From NCBI GenBank assembly GCA_037178675.1, contig JAYMGJ010000787.1, forward strand, positions 1 to 39,031: a stretch of DNA of 39,031 nt, read 5' to 3'. Below, piece by piece: positions 1-16,828 of the stretch. The notes under the pieces were generated by a model, which ran no database searches, was not told where the DNA came from, and worked only from the letters and a program-made list of their open reading frames with translations. Both the position numbers and the translations under genes were made by a program. The DNA is from Scleroderma bovista (Eukaryota; Basidiomycota; Agaricomycetes; Boletales; Sclerodermataceae). Within the stretch, counting starts at the first letter, position 1. Each line of letters opens with the position of its first letter.

Positions 1-128
1 GCCACCGTCAGGAAGGACCCCAGAAGTAGCCCTAGACACATCCAGTAGTTAGCGTTAGTAATTCGAGTACTTGCTGTCCACAACCACCCACGACGCAACG
101 ATGACAACCTCACACCAATACCATTGTC
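1..128 (+). repeat. Left inverted-repeat arm
   Basis: It pairs with 1063-1190 at 127 of 128 positions. The arm itself contains a short internal near-repeat: a 'ccctag..cagtagttag' segment near 33-55 recurs near 157-172. Confidence 0.85.
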
Positions 129-1062
129 GCGACACACGCCCACACAACGATGAGTAGCCCTAGCAGTAGTTAGTATTCTAATAGTAGTTACCTCTCAACA
201 GTACTGCCTCCTACAACATATCTCCATGCTTCAAAAAGGGGCCTCAGACAAGTTGTATAATTTTCCACTGTGTGTAGTTCCAACTAAAACAATGTATTGT
301 TATCATTTCTACAATACACATTGTATATCTATACATATACATATGCTGATACTGCCAGCGGCATACATGCACGCTGTAATGTGGTCTCAGATATGAGAGG
401 AAGGAGGTGGAGACACCATGGAGTGGTCGTGGTCACGGCACTCATCGCTGTCGTCGTCGTTGTCGTGCGTGTGAGCATACATGCATGCTGCAACGTGAGA
501 GGGTGGAGAAGGTGGAGAAGGCGGAGAGGAAGAGGTGGCGGTCGACATGAGAGGGTGGAGGAGGAGTGGCGGTGGTCACAACACTTGTTGCCATTGTTGT
601 CATCGCCTGCGTGCGTCTGTGCGTGATGTAGTGTAGTAGTTGACGTGAGAGGGAGAAGGTGGTGGTGGTCGACATGAGAGAAAGTTGAAACTCATTGTTG
701 GCACAGTCTCGCGGCAGCAGTCACTGCGTACGTATCATCGTCGTCGCGAGGGTGAGGGTGGTGGTGGTGGTACTTGTTATCACGGTGCATGCGAGCATGC
801 AGGGTCTGGTGGACCGCGGTCGATGTGAGAGAGTGGCGGTGGTCGCATCACAATTTGTCGGCGTCAGCGCCGTCATGCATACTGTGCCAGTCGTAGTAAT
901 GACATCACGAAGCGGGCCATCTGGGTGCGTGCGTGTCACTGTCGTTGTCATTTCGCAATGGTGGTGGTAATGGTTGACTAGCCATGGGTGAGCCTGGTGG
1001 TAGTACTTGTCGATGTCTCCCACCTGTTTCGTCGTCGTGTGAGCGTGCGTGTCGCGGTCATT

Positions 1063-1190
1063 GACAATGGTATTAGTGTGAGGTTGTCATCGTTGCGTCG
1101 TGGGTGGTTGTGGACAGCAAGTACTCGAATTACTAACGCTAACTACTGGATGTGTCTAGGGCTACTTCTGGGGTCCTTCCTGACGGTGGC
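1063..1190 (-). repeat. Right inverted-repeat arm
   Basis: Reverse complement of 1-128. After 1190 the sequence becomes ordinary AT-richer DNA, which suggests that the element ends at or near here. Confidence 0.85.
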
Positions 1191-1825
1191 GAAATTTGGT
1201 TTTGCGTTTTCCGCATACCTTTGCAAAGTGCTGTACAAAAGGAAAGCAAAGGCATGGGAATAGAACTTGAACTTCTTCAAGGCAGAATTCGAATAGATCA
1301 AATGGGAAAAATAAATTGTCAGACATAGTGAGAATGTTGCATAAGCTGGCTTGGATATGGAGGTTCCGGATACATTTTCTAGTGCAAACGTTTTAGGCAC
1401 TGAAAGCCGTGGTGGCAGATTCTCCCGGCTTGGAATCGTTAGAAATGACCTCGAATGGCAGAACATGTAATTACCTCGTCGACCTTATGGGGCCCATGGT
1501 AATCAATCTCCGAGTGAGAGTCCACAAGGGACGTATCACATTGGCCGTTAATCATGCATTTGAAATTATCACGGAGGGGAATAGCTCGGGGGTAAATAGA
1601 TTGTTCGACGTGTTCGCATTGACCTTCATACAATGATCAATTTCCTCGTTCGGCAGGCAATAATGCACATCTCAGGCTGTTGAGGTCGGTACAGGCCTGA
1701 CCTTGGCTGCTTACAGAAGGCAGGAAAGAAGAGTAGAGATCAGAAGCCTACTCGAGATTTGGTGCACCGCCTGACCTAGATTTACAGCCTTATGAAACGC
1801 AATCAGATGCTCGCTTGCATCATTA
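1191..1825. other. Intergenic, no gene recognised
   Basis: Only short open frames occur (for example 1409-1636 on + and 1439-1633 on -). They overlap on opposite strands and show no recognisable domain or intron pattern. I assign nothing here. Confidence 0.5.
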
Positions 1826-2140
1826 CTATCGCTTACCACTCAGTTTGCCTCCCCACCAGTTGGCCGGTTGTTCAAAATGACGACTTCTTCCCTAACAGCA
1901 AATTTTCTGTATGGCCACATGTCATGAAATATGTATCCTTAGGAACTGCGAAGTTGAATGACAGTGATCCACTGAGTATTGGTTGAGATAGCAAAAACGG
2001 CGTGACAAACAGATAAATCACGCCTGTGACGGCCATGCCGCCGAACGGGACATGAAAACTTTGGGGTGACCATGCGTTACTTTCTGTGACATTTTGTGAC
2101 GGCCAACTGGTGGGGAGGCAAACTGAGTGGTAAGCGATAG
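1826..2140. mobile_element. MITE with 41-bp perfect terminal inverted repeats
   Basis: The first 41 bases (from ctatcgcttaccactcag) are the exact reverse complement of the last 41. Partial complementarity continues inward to about 52 bp. A TA dinucleotide lies directly outside both ends (1824-1825 and 2141-2142), which fits a TA target duplication as made by Tc1/mariner-type transposases. The 315-bp body is non-coding and contains repeated 'gtgacggcca' words. Family assignment beyond 'TA-inserting MITE' is inference. Confidence 0.85.
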
Positions 2141-2142
2141 TA

Positions 2143-2840
2143 TACTTGTCCGATCATGATTAACCTTACGTTCTTTGTAGTTACAACAAGCTGCACTGAC
2201 CATCTTGTGAATGCCGACTTCATCCCAGGTGCAATCTTCAACACGAAACACATATCTACGCCCAGCTCAACGACCGTATCCCGGTCCTCGCGGGAGAGAA
2301 TATGTATCCTTACTTCTCTTATATTTTGCATTCATTTCAACAGGAGTGCGCCCCTCGAGTCGCGCACAGGGATATGCACTGTGCCCTGTCGTTTTGCCGA
2401 TTGGCAGTGAGCCAGGGAACTGACTCAAGGGTTGCACAGAAAACGTTCGTACCAGGTTTTCGGGCTTCGAAGGAGGATATATAGCAAATACTGTCCGCCT
2501 GTGAATGCGTAGTCGTCATTTGCGTGATTAGCAGAATCCATTCCTGAGCAAGACGACGGCAATGTCGAAGGAGGTCTTATCCCGACGAACAAAGAAGCAG
2601 TCATAAATTTAGCACAGCCACAACGAACTTGCTTGTCTCCCATACCAGTAGCCCAAGGATTGCATCGTCAGTTCAGCTATTCCAGTTGGACAAAAGTGGG
2701 CGGTGTCAAGGCTGGACATGCTCTTTGACTCGTTTCCAGGTCACTCGTATTATCATAATCAGTAGATGCAGTTGCAGGAACAAAGTCGAAGAGTTGCGCC
2801 TAGACTCCGTCAAGACACCTTTGACCTTCGCGATCAGATC
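2143..2840. other. Intergenic / upstream region of the SH3 gene
   Basis: Overlapping open frames on both strands (2156-2410 +, 2077-2331 -) show no domain I recognise. A TATA-like gatatatag at about 2475 is roughly 360 bp before the next start codon, far for a core promoter unless the 5' UTR is long or spliced. Confidence 0.4.
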
Positions 2841-5800
2841 ATGACGGACGACCACACCAACTCCCACATGCACGCCCATGCAGATGCAACCGCCAATGCC
2901 TATGCAGGCGGTGCCTCCGACGAGGAGCATTCCGTCCTCGAAGACGACTCAGACGGCGAAGAACGCGAAATGGATTATATGGACGACGAAGACGACGGGT
3001 CGTCTTCCCTCTCCATCCCAAACGAGTCCATCGACTTTGATTTGGTGTACTCCTTGCACAGTTTTGCTGCCACTGTCGAGGGTCAAGCCAGTGTCGTCAA
3101 GGGCGACAGTCTCTTTCTCATGGATGACTCAAACAGCTACTGGTGGCTTGTTCGCGTACTGAAGACACAGGACGTTGGTATATCCCCGCAGAGAACATTG
3201 AAACACCGTTTGAACGCCTTGCGCGCCTCAACAAACATCGCAATGTTGACGTGCGTTGTCTTCAACCTCAGCGAGACAAAGCATTGATTATTTGTACAGC
3301 TTGCGCACCCCACTGCTCAAGAACTCCAGGAAGACGTTGAACGTGTGCGGAATAACCTATCCTCTCGCGCAGGCTCCCACCACTCCCCCTCCCCACACCC
3401 GGTGTCCCCGTAGCCACAATGTCATGTCCTGATCCAAGAACGTCAAATTTACTCCCTCATTGTCAGTGTGCAGGTACCCCCTGCCGTATGGAATGAGGAT
3501 GAAGAAGAGGACGAGGATGTAGAATGGGATGACGGCGCATATGAAGAAGAGGACCCAGAACTTGCCGAAGAGCAAAGTATACTCCAGAGGCAGAGTCAGA
3601 TGCAAGACGACTCTCAGCATATAGACGAAATGCAGATGGAACCAGACGATGGAATGGGTTGGGACGACAGTGTCGCGGAGGACATGCAAGCACATCGTGC
3701 TCAGAAACTGAAAGAACAGCAGATGCTTATGATGCCCGATGCGTTACGGTCAGGGACAGCGTAGGCACGGATAGACAACAACAACAAGCTCAAGAAATTC
3801 GCGTTGCCCAGCAGCGCCAGCAGCAACATGAGCAACAGCTCCTTGCACAGCAACAACCCAGCTCGCTTCGGCATCAGTCATCAAAGGACCGTCTGGCCGC
3901 CGACACTGGCCGCACCCCCTCTCCATCTTCACCCAGTAAAACTGTCGATCCTGCTGAGGTCACTGAGACGAAGAAGCTTACTGTCACGCCGTCTATTGTG
4001 CGCGAGGAGCAGGTTAGGCAGGGTCCCTTGCTCCCAGCGCTATCATGCAACGACAAGAAGAGGAACGCAAACGGACACGTGAAGAATTGGAGGCTCTCGA
4101 AGAAGCTGCCAAGAAGAAACTCAAGGGTAAAGACAAGGCCGCTGCAACGCCAGCAAACGCCCCCGTCTCCAAGGCACCCACTGGCAGCAAACTTCGCAAA
4201 GAGCAACGCGATACGACTGATGAAGAAGCAAAGGAGAAAAGGGAAAAGAAGAAGGGCGGTATGTTCAGCTTGTTTGGACGAAGGAAGGGGAAAGACAAGG
4301 ACAAGGACAAAGTGTCCATCGAAAGTACTTCTTCCGATACGCTACGCGAGTCGCAAGAGTCTGGTCGCTCCTCTGGGCCTCAGAATTCCGAGCAAGTGGT
4401 TCCCGCTTCGTCAACACCACAGCAACATGTCCGTGTATCTTCCGATGCTTCGAAACCCCTTCACGGCAACAGACGCCTCAGCCATCACCGCAACAACTGC
4501 TAGCGCAAGTTTCCCAACACGCGTCTCAGCTGCGCCAGCGCGATCAACAGCATCAGGCCATGTACCAGCAATACCTCAATCGCTCACCATCATCGCCTCC
4601 AGAAGCGCCTTCATATGGCCTACAGTCTGCGACTGTCGTGCTCAACAGCTCCAATCTATATGCTTCACCGGTCGCTTCTACGGCGGGCTTGGGACTTGGT
4701 CTGCCATCGTCCCGCCCTCGCCCAGGTTCCTTAGTGCTGTCCCCTACAGCAGACGGTCAAGGTGTTGGCGTGCCCGAGCTCAGCGTCATTCGTATCTTCG
4801 CAGGCAAACATGTTCAGACGGAGGCAACGTTTAAAACCGTCCTGCTCAATACCTCCACCACGTCTGCCGACCTGGTGCGGCAGGCTATCCAGCGTTTCAG
4901 GTTGTCCTCAGGCGAGAACGACGCGGATTACTACCTTACCGTCAAGCAGGTCGAAGGGTCATCTGCTGTGCTATTACCAGATGAGAAGCCACTGGGCGTG
5001 TTTGAGTCACTCGTTGAGGCAGCTATGGAGCTACCCAAGGTCAAACGGAGTAGCGTAGGCAGTATAAGCTCTGTGGCATCCAACCTCTCGATGCACCCCG
5101 CCATCCGGAAGTTGTCCATGAACGACTTTACTGATGACTCAGCTGTCAAGTTCTACCTTAACAAACGCCGCCAGGGTGAGGAAAGCTCGTTGACTGAAGA
5201 GGGAGAAGAGACATTCATTGCCGAATCTTCGCGTGATTCGGTTGATGCTGTAGCTTCTGCAGGTTTCAACGTTACCCCAGAGCGGTTCAGCTCGCCCACG
5301 TATCGCTTTGCTTTGCAGTTGGTTATGTACCCCGAAGACCTTCCCGATGACATGGTCTTCGACCCACTCACAGAAGCCATCGTATTCAAGAACACCCTTC
5401 GGGAGAGAACACCCTCTACTGCATCAAATTCTTCCGGCGTATCGCTGAGTCATCGCCGTAAAGTGTTCACTTTCCCCAGGAATGTCACAGTGGCGGAAGT
5501 CATTGAGCTGGGGTTGGAACGATTTGGCATCGTGGATGGCGTTGTGGATGGAGGGGATGAAGTGGAGGACAAATTAACTAACAGACGTAGCTCGACAAAG
5601 GTCCGATACTGGCTTACTGCATCTCAACGAGGCCAAGGTAAGCCGGTTCGTTCCGTATTTATATACCTGAGTTGATCATCACATAGAACGTGAACTTTCG
5701 CCATCGAGTAGAGTGGTCGATGCCTATGTTCGTCCCCCGGTATTCAAGCGTGTTCAGGAAGGCAAACGACGATCTATGGACTCCGCGCAACTCCTGGGAA

Positions 5801-7040
5801 TATTGAGGACGTCAGTCCTGAAGATCCTGTATTTATTCTTCGCCGTGCTATCTCCTACCGCGCGTCCACTTCACGACACCGCTTGTCTGCCCCACTGGAC
5901 GAGATTGCCCTTCAGCATCTAAGAGACTCTATCTCCGGCTCAAGCGTCAGTTCTGACCAGGGCACTACGCCAGCAGAAGAAGTCAAACCAAAGCAATTGT
6001 CTCGCCAAGAAATCATCGCTGCACAACGAGCTGCCTCGCGAGAAAAGCAACGTGCTATCTTGTCATCGCAGTCTAATTCTGTGCGGGGAGTTGACATTCT
6101 CCTTCCTGGAAATGCCATGATCCGCAGTTCGCGTTACGACTCGAACGAGAAGTTGCGGTACTCGTATGTCCAAGATGGCGAGTCGTATGATATCAGTGAT
6201 ATCATTGAGGAAGAACTGCGCGAGACGAGCGGATCGCACAAGAACGATCTTTTAGAGGGTGCGCTTGGGCGAAACAAGGATGGAGTGAACGAAAGGATCG
6301 ATCGGGTGTTAACCAAAATCAAAGACGGGCGCTTCCATCCTCAGACCTCCTTGCAGCAATCGAGGACCAGCCAGACTGACAGCTTAGATTCGGCACGATC
6401 TACCACTTCTTCTGAGTATTCGGTCGACTATAGCCCTCCGCTTCGTAGTGAGGGTGGAACGCCAACTCCGCTCGCTGCAGCTAAGAGGACGACGTCACCG
6501 GTTTCCGACTTGGGTTCGCGTACACCTACACCTACGGCGGACGGCCGCAACTCTCGCGCACGTTCGAATAGCTCGTCGAAGTCGACGACTGTTCCTGCTC
6601 AGAACCATCCCTATCGCCAACCATCCATCGCATCCGTTATGTCTGATATATCAGTATCTGCGTATGCAACCCCCACCGCGCAGCTGCTCTCCCCCACAGG
6701 AAGCCCACAAAATACCACAATGCCCAAACCTCCCATCAAGCGGCCATATATTTCTAGTGATGACTTTGGCGTGTCACAAATGATGGCCGTCATCGAGATT
6801 GCGAGTAGGATCAAGCGCAACACTGAGCCACCTTTGCACCCCATCGAAGAACTACTTTTTGGAAGATCAGTAGAAGTCCAGTCTCTCCACCCTGACATCA
6901 GGGAGATCTACTCGGGTGCGTTCCAACAGTTAGATGAGATGGATAAGGTACGTTGTTTTTGACTCCTGTGTTGCTTCGACCCCACTAATACTCTCCTGCA
7001 GACTCTAGATGAATATCTCCAACATGCTCTGACTGTTTAA
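2841..7040 (+). CDS. SH3 and Ras-association-like polarity protein (Bud14/Tea4-type SH3), frame broken
   Basis: Probably a scaffold of polarised growth. The acidic N-terminus is followed by an SH3 domain (about 3037-3250) with the Bud14/Tea4-type core SNSYWWLVRV and tail YIPAENIETPFERLARLNKH. A KNVKF motif at 3436-3450 matches the RVxF dock for phosphatase PP1, a known partner of Bud14 and Tea4. Then come an acidic tract, a Gln-rich stretch, a Lys-rich coil, and Ras-association-like regions (about 4770-5160 and 5290-5740). Visible introns are 3251-3299, 5638-5686 and 6948-7001; the last exon ends in TAA at 7038-7040. The frame slips about eight times (near 3174, 3405, 3430, 3480, 3760, 4040, 4445, 5790), each fitting one missing base. 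The pieces 4560-5637 and 5800-6947 are intact. An upstream in-frame ATG exists at 2766. Assembly error or recent decay are both possible. Confidence 0.75.
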
Positions 7041-8038
7041 AATGCTTTGCACTCACTCATTATATTTACTTACCTTTGCGACTCAGATACTACTGGTACA
7101 GATACTTACTTGCTTTCTTGTGTATCCTTACCTTGATCAAATAAAGAGTTTGGTCAATGCTCGGGACTACACTTCTTACAGCGGTTTCAACAAAAAACCT
7201 TACAGCTTCAGGAAGAAAGTCGCGTGATAAAGTCGCTACAACGTCCGCCGCGGACTAAGGTAGAACGTTTGGTTGATCACTAGTAAAACTGATCCTGAAC
7301 TCGCAACGAGACTGTCTAGTCTCCTTACATAAGTCAGACTCTCTTCGTAGACGAAGATAGTTCTGATTGGAACATAAGCTAGTAGAAGTAAAAAGGAAAC
7401 AGCAGTCACCAAATAACAGCGCAGTCGGTGAGCGCTGATCCGTAAACCAGTGGTTCGGGTACGGTGTGGGGACGGGTTGACTTTGCTACGACCCGTAAGT
7501 ACCCGTAACCTGCGGCAAACATATTCTCACCCTTCTCCCCCACCCCCTCGTCCCCTTTAATTTTCTCGGAAGGATACTGCTGCTCTGCTCTAACGTCGTC
7601 TGGGTAAGAGACTATCCAAATTTCAACTTCAATTTTCCCGATGACAACACTACCCTGCAGGCATTTTACTACTCCGGGGTCGAGTATGATTTTCGTCCGT
7701 TGAAGGGGATTGATGAGGTGGCACCGTGGTTTGTCCTGTATTATACACTGACTTTCTTCACCTGGTAGCTCACAATTATGAAGCGACAGACGGACGACAA
7801 CGGCGACTACTACCACCAGCACTGCGACGGCGATAATCACCTGCGTCGACAACGCGGCCACCACCACCACCCTACCACCTGCGTCAATGACACGACCACG
7901 ACCACCCCGGAGTTGCAATAGGAGATAGTGTGTCAACGACGCGGTTCACAAGTTGTTACAGTTCTAAATTTTGACCAATATTACGGCTGTCGTCGTCAAG
8001 TAATTGCGGGACTGGGGTATCTACGCGATCAGTGACCA
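7041..8038. other. Intergenic, low-complexity stretch, no gene recognised
   Basis: A 176-codon open frame on the minus strand (7406-7936) reads through GTGGTGG-like low-complexity DNA (7800-7900) resembling the interior of the element at 1-1190 only in composition. I see no domain. It is probably non-coding. Confidence 0.45.
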
Positions 8039-8110
8039 TTACCCCCCTAGTTCTGCTTTCATCAACATCCGAGCCATCCCACCATCAGCAGCCATAGAAT
8101 AGAATTTAGC
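8039..8110 (-). pseudogene. Orphan copy of the ABC transporter C-terminus
   Basis: The minus strand reads AKFYSMAADGGMARM and on to a TAA. This parallels the real C-terminus of the neighbouring transporter (SKFYSMAAEAGMAQN, about 8300-8340). Nothing further upstream in the copy resembles the transporter, so this is a remnant of a partial duplication lying about 160 bp beyond the transporter's stop codon. Confidence 0.65.
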
Positions 8111-8272
8111 TGCAGTCTGTCTGGGGCATTTAGAATCTTTCAGCCTCACACCTGTAGTTTATTCCAGGGTGGTAACAAGGTATCGACATACTGAAGTGGG
8201 TAAATACATGTGGGTAGTCATTACTGCACGCTGACATTGCGCCAATCCCCAATTCTAATATATTAGAATATA

Positions 8273-14328
<6,056 letters not shown>

Positions 14329-14394
14329 TGAAGGCAACGACGAGGAAGGACAAGACTGAAGACTCCGCTCAGCAACTGAAGTAATAGGCGCGAG

Positions 14395-14400
14395 TTTATA
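14395..14400 (-). promoter_or_regulatory. TATA box of the ABC transporter
   Basis: TATAAA on the minus strand, about 67 bp before the ATG at 14328; similar spacing is seen for other genes in the window. Confidence 0.5.
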
Positions 14401-16165
14401 TCCGTGTATTATGTAAACCTAATTCGCCCTGAGATGACAAACGAAACACAGCCAGTTGAGCTGACGCGTTCGACGTTGCAAGCTGACTCAACGGAAGCAA
14501 CCAAAATACTTGGGACTTCAAACTCTCCTTTGGTCCTTGGAACAGTTTAAATGGAGGACGAGGTCGTTGTACGTCTTAATCTTGCACAGAAAGCTATCTT
14601 TGTCGCAAACTAAGCCTGCGAGGGCCATCGCACACATTCGATCAGCGCTTAAGCGGAATTCGAAGGCAGAAGCACAGACATCCCGGAGAAAAGTGAGACG
14701 CCGATGAACGCAAACTTCTTCGGTGGGTTGAATTTATCAGCCACAGACGGACATGAATCATGTCATGCCCAACTGGACTCTTCAGCACTAGGCTCATTGA
14801 ACTTACCTAGTTGCTGCCAAACCGAGGTCGAGGGCAATTTGCACGTGGTTCATCACAACTCACTGATCAGTGTACCTATGCTCGACGGGGCCCGCCACGT
14901 ATCCAATACAAGGTTTTGGTGCGCAGTCAAAACACACTAACCTTTATTTAATAGTATAATACTCCACAGCCCCGGTTCGGCTGTGAGCAGTAGGATATCC
15001 CCTTGAAAGGCACACGAAGGTTAGTTTGGGGAGTCCTAGGGGCTACACGCCCAATTGAAGTGTCCAAATGCAATCGCTCCTATTAACCATACACAAGGTA
15101 AGGACATTCCGTGATCGCTCTATAACTTGTTTGGAGAGGTCAAGTTACCCTGTGTCGGTTTACCCAATCTGATACAATATCCTTGCAACTCCGTCAATCC
15201 AATCATAGGGTCCTCTTTTCTCCATCAAATGTATTGCCGCAGCTGAATCCAATGCGGTATTACCAAGCGTGGTAGCCTACGGCGGCGACAGCAGTTTGTG
15301 GGTACCGGGCTACAACAAAATTGGCAACAACCTATGCTGATGTCACTTGCTTAATCATGCGAGAATGAATGCTGATTACCTTCATAGAAATGCGGTACGT
15401 GGCTATTTTTAGCACCCCAGGGAGTTGGCCCGTGCGCATACCATGAACGCCACCGACACTCACCCAATTTCTTCAATCAGGACTCGTCTGCTGCCACCGC
15501 GCTCTGTTGAGCGACAATAAATCTCCGATCGCGAAAACTGTGCATGCAGACCAAAGAAGAGCCGCGGACATTCATCAAAAACATGTCCGGGCTTTCAGAG
15601 TAGGGACGCGGTACGCAATTCTGCAATGGCCTGGACTGGATTTTGAAAGAGCAGTCATATAGAATCTCGCAGCATGGCGCCCCGCCTCTGCTTGAATAGA
15701 ACAAATTCAACGAATATTTTACCGCTAACCAGCGCCTAATACCCATATACCTGTGGCTATTGTCATCGAGCTGGGACGGTGTAATGTTGACCCTCTCACA
15801 GGTTGGTCGGGTCCAACAGCAACCCTGGTACTACATTTCCCATGTCTCCTGTCTCCTGTGCCTCCATGGAACAGTTCTAGCTATCGAAGAGGTAATGCTG
15901 CCGTTCCATCATTCATCGAACCGATCCTAGCGAAAGAATGTGTGCTCACCTGCTGACCATTCTCCACATACTGCCGTAGTTTTCCTGCCTGAAAAGTTCA
16001 TATGGCTTTGGCGGTTGTGTAAGGCTACTCTAGGTTGCCCGCGATGGATGGCATGCAATTAGCGTTGTACGAAAAATACAGCACCTTACATTGATATACA
16101 TGATGCACCTTTCTATAATGGTTGTGATCTATGTGCGTGTACAATGAGGACAACATGGTGGACTG
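14401..16165. other. Long intergenic region, no gene recognised
   Basis: Short unrelated open frames only (for example 14704-14940 + and 15477-15746 -, 78 and 89 codons). None shows a domain, and none is bordered by convincing introns that extend it. I see no tRNA-like fold. Confidence 0.45.
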
Positions 16166-16807
16166 TCACCTGCGTCCTTTTCTCCGTACAGTCATGAACC
16201 CTTCTTCATCTACCTCAAGCTCCTCCTCCCTGGGGCGACTTCTCGAATGGTCCAGTAGTCGGGGAACAGCTTCCTGACCTTCTCCACCTTCATCACTTTC
16301 CCCTTCGCCATCATCCGTACCGCTGCCATCTACATCATCCCAATCACTACCACTACCTGCACCCTCCTGTACCTGTGGTTCCTTTCCTTTGATTCTCTCT
16401 GCCTGGCTCTCCCAATCTTTGATGAGACCATCCCGCATGGCACAGACGTCATTCCAGAGCCTAATAACATCCTTCGCAACATCAGATGCGCTGTTATCCT
16501 CGAGCATGACTTCAAATTCATCAGACATAATCTGGAGGAGCATCTCCTCTACATAATAGACATCCGGGGGAGTCCCGTGCGCTGTTGGTCCCATGGATCT
16601 CGATGCCGATGCAGTGAAGGGATCGTCGGCTTGCGGGACGTATGGCTCGAACTCGTCAACTAGGATGCCCGCGAGCCAGCGTTGTTTCTCCACCGACTCC
16701 GGGCCTCCCCATGAGTTGTGAACCGCGATCCGCAGAGCGGGCCAGAGTGCAAGGCGAGCGAGAATTCCGCGGGCAAAAAGAGTGGCGGTTTGCGAAGGTA
16801 CAGACAT
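16166..16807 (-). CDS. TSR2: TSR2-like pre-rRNA processing protein / Rps26 chaperone
   Basis: TSR2 proteins escort ribosomal protein eS26 to the nucleus and support 20S pre-rRNA processing. This single-exon protein of about 213 residues has the family layout: a helical N-terminus, the WGG motif (VHNSWGGPESVEKQRWLAG), a second helical block (DEFEVMLEDNSASDVAKDV), then an acidic tail with runs of Asp, Glu and Gly, ending in basic RRKGRR. The acidic tail is the part known to bind the basic eS26. The start at 16807 (MSVPSQTATLF) is preferred; an in-frame ATG at 16828 would add seven residues. There are no frame breaks, in contrast to the genes on either side. Confidence 0.85.
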   Translation of the reverse strand: MSVPSQTATLFARGILARLALWPALRIAVHNSWGGPESVEKQRWLAGILVDEFEPYVPQADDPFTASASRSMGPTAHGTPPDVYYVEEMLLQIMSDEFEVMLEDNSASDVAKDVIRLWNDVCAMRDGLIKDWESQAERIKGKEPQVQEGAGSGSDWDDVDGSGTDDGEGESDEGGEGQEAVPRLLDHSRSRPREEELEVDEEGFMTVRRKGRR

Positions 16808-16828
16808 GCGATTGAGGCACCTGTGCAC

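Larger units (their letters stand above)
1..1190. mobile_element. Long-terminal-inverted-repeat element, non-autonomous
   Basis: Bases 1-128 are the reverse complement of 1063-1190 with a single mismatch. Weaker complementarity continues inward for about 30 bp. The interior is rich in GTGGTGG/GTCGTCG and degenerate 'gacatgagagggtgg'-like repeats, with no credible transposase, although open frames arise from the low complexity. The left arm starts exactly at the window edge, so the true element may be longer and no target duplication can be judged. Most likely a non-autonomous DNA transposon or foldback element; a plain inverted duplication is the alternative. Confidence 0.75.

Noticed and set aside
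297..1263. Several open frames of 60-110 codons on both strands within the first kilobase
   Set aside because: They come from GTG/GTC-rich low-complexity DNA between the inverted-repeat arms and are open on opposite strands at once; no domain.
3750..4319. Minus-strand open frames opposite the SH3 gene
   Set aside because: They mirror the Gln- and Lys-rich coding stretch of the plus strand and have no domain of their own.
7406..7936. 176-codon minus-strand open frame
   Set aside because: Its start lies in GTGGTGG-type repeats (runs of Val and Ala), and there is no recognisable domain or splice pattern.
8253..8266. 14-bp perfect palindrome tctaatatattaga just after the ABC stop codon
   Set aside because: AT-rich and too short to be called a terminator or binding site; such palindromes are expected by chance.
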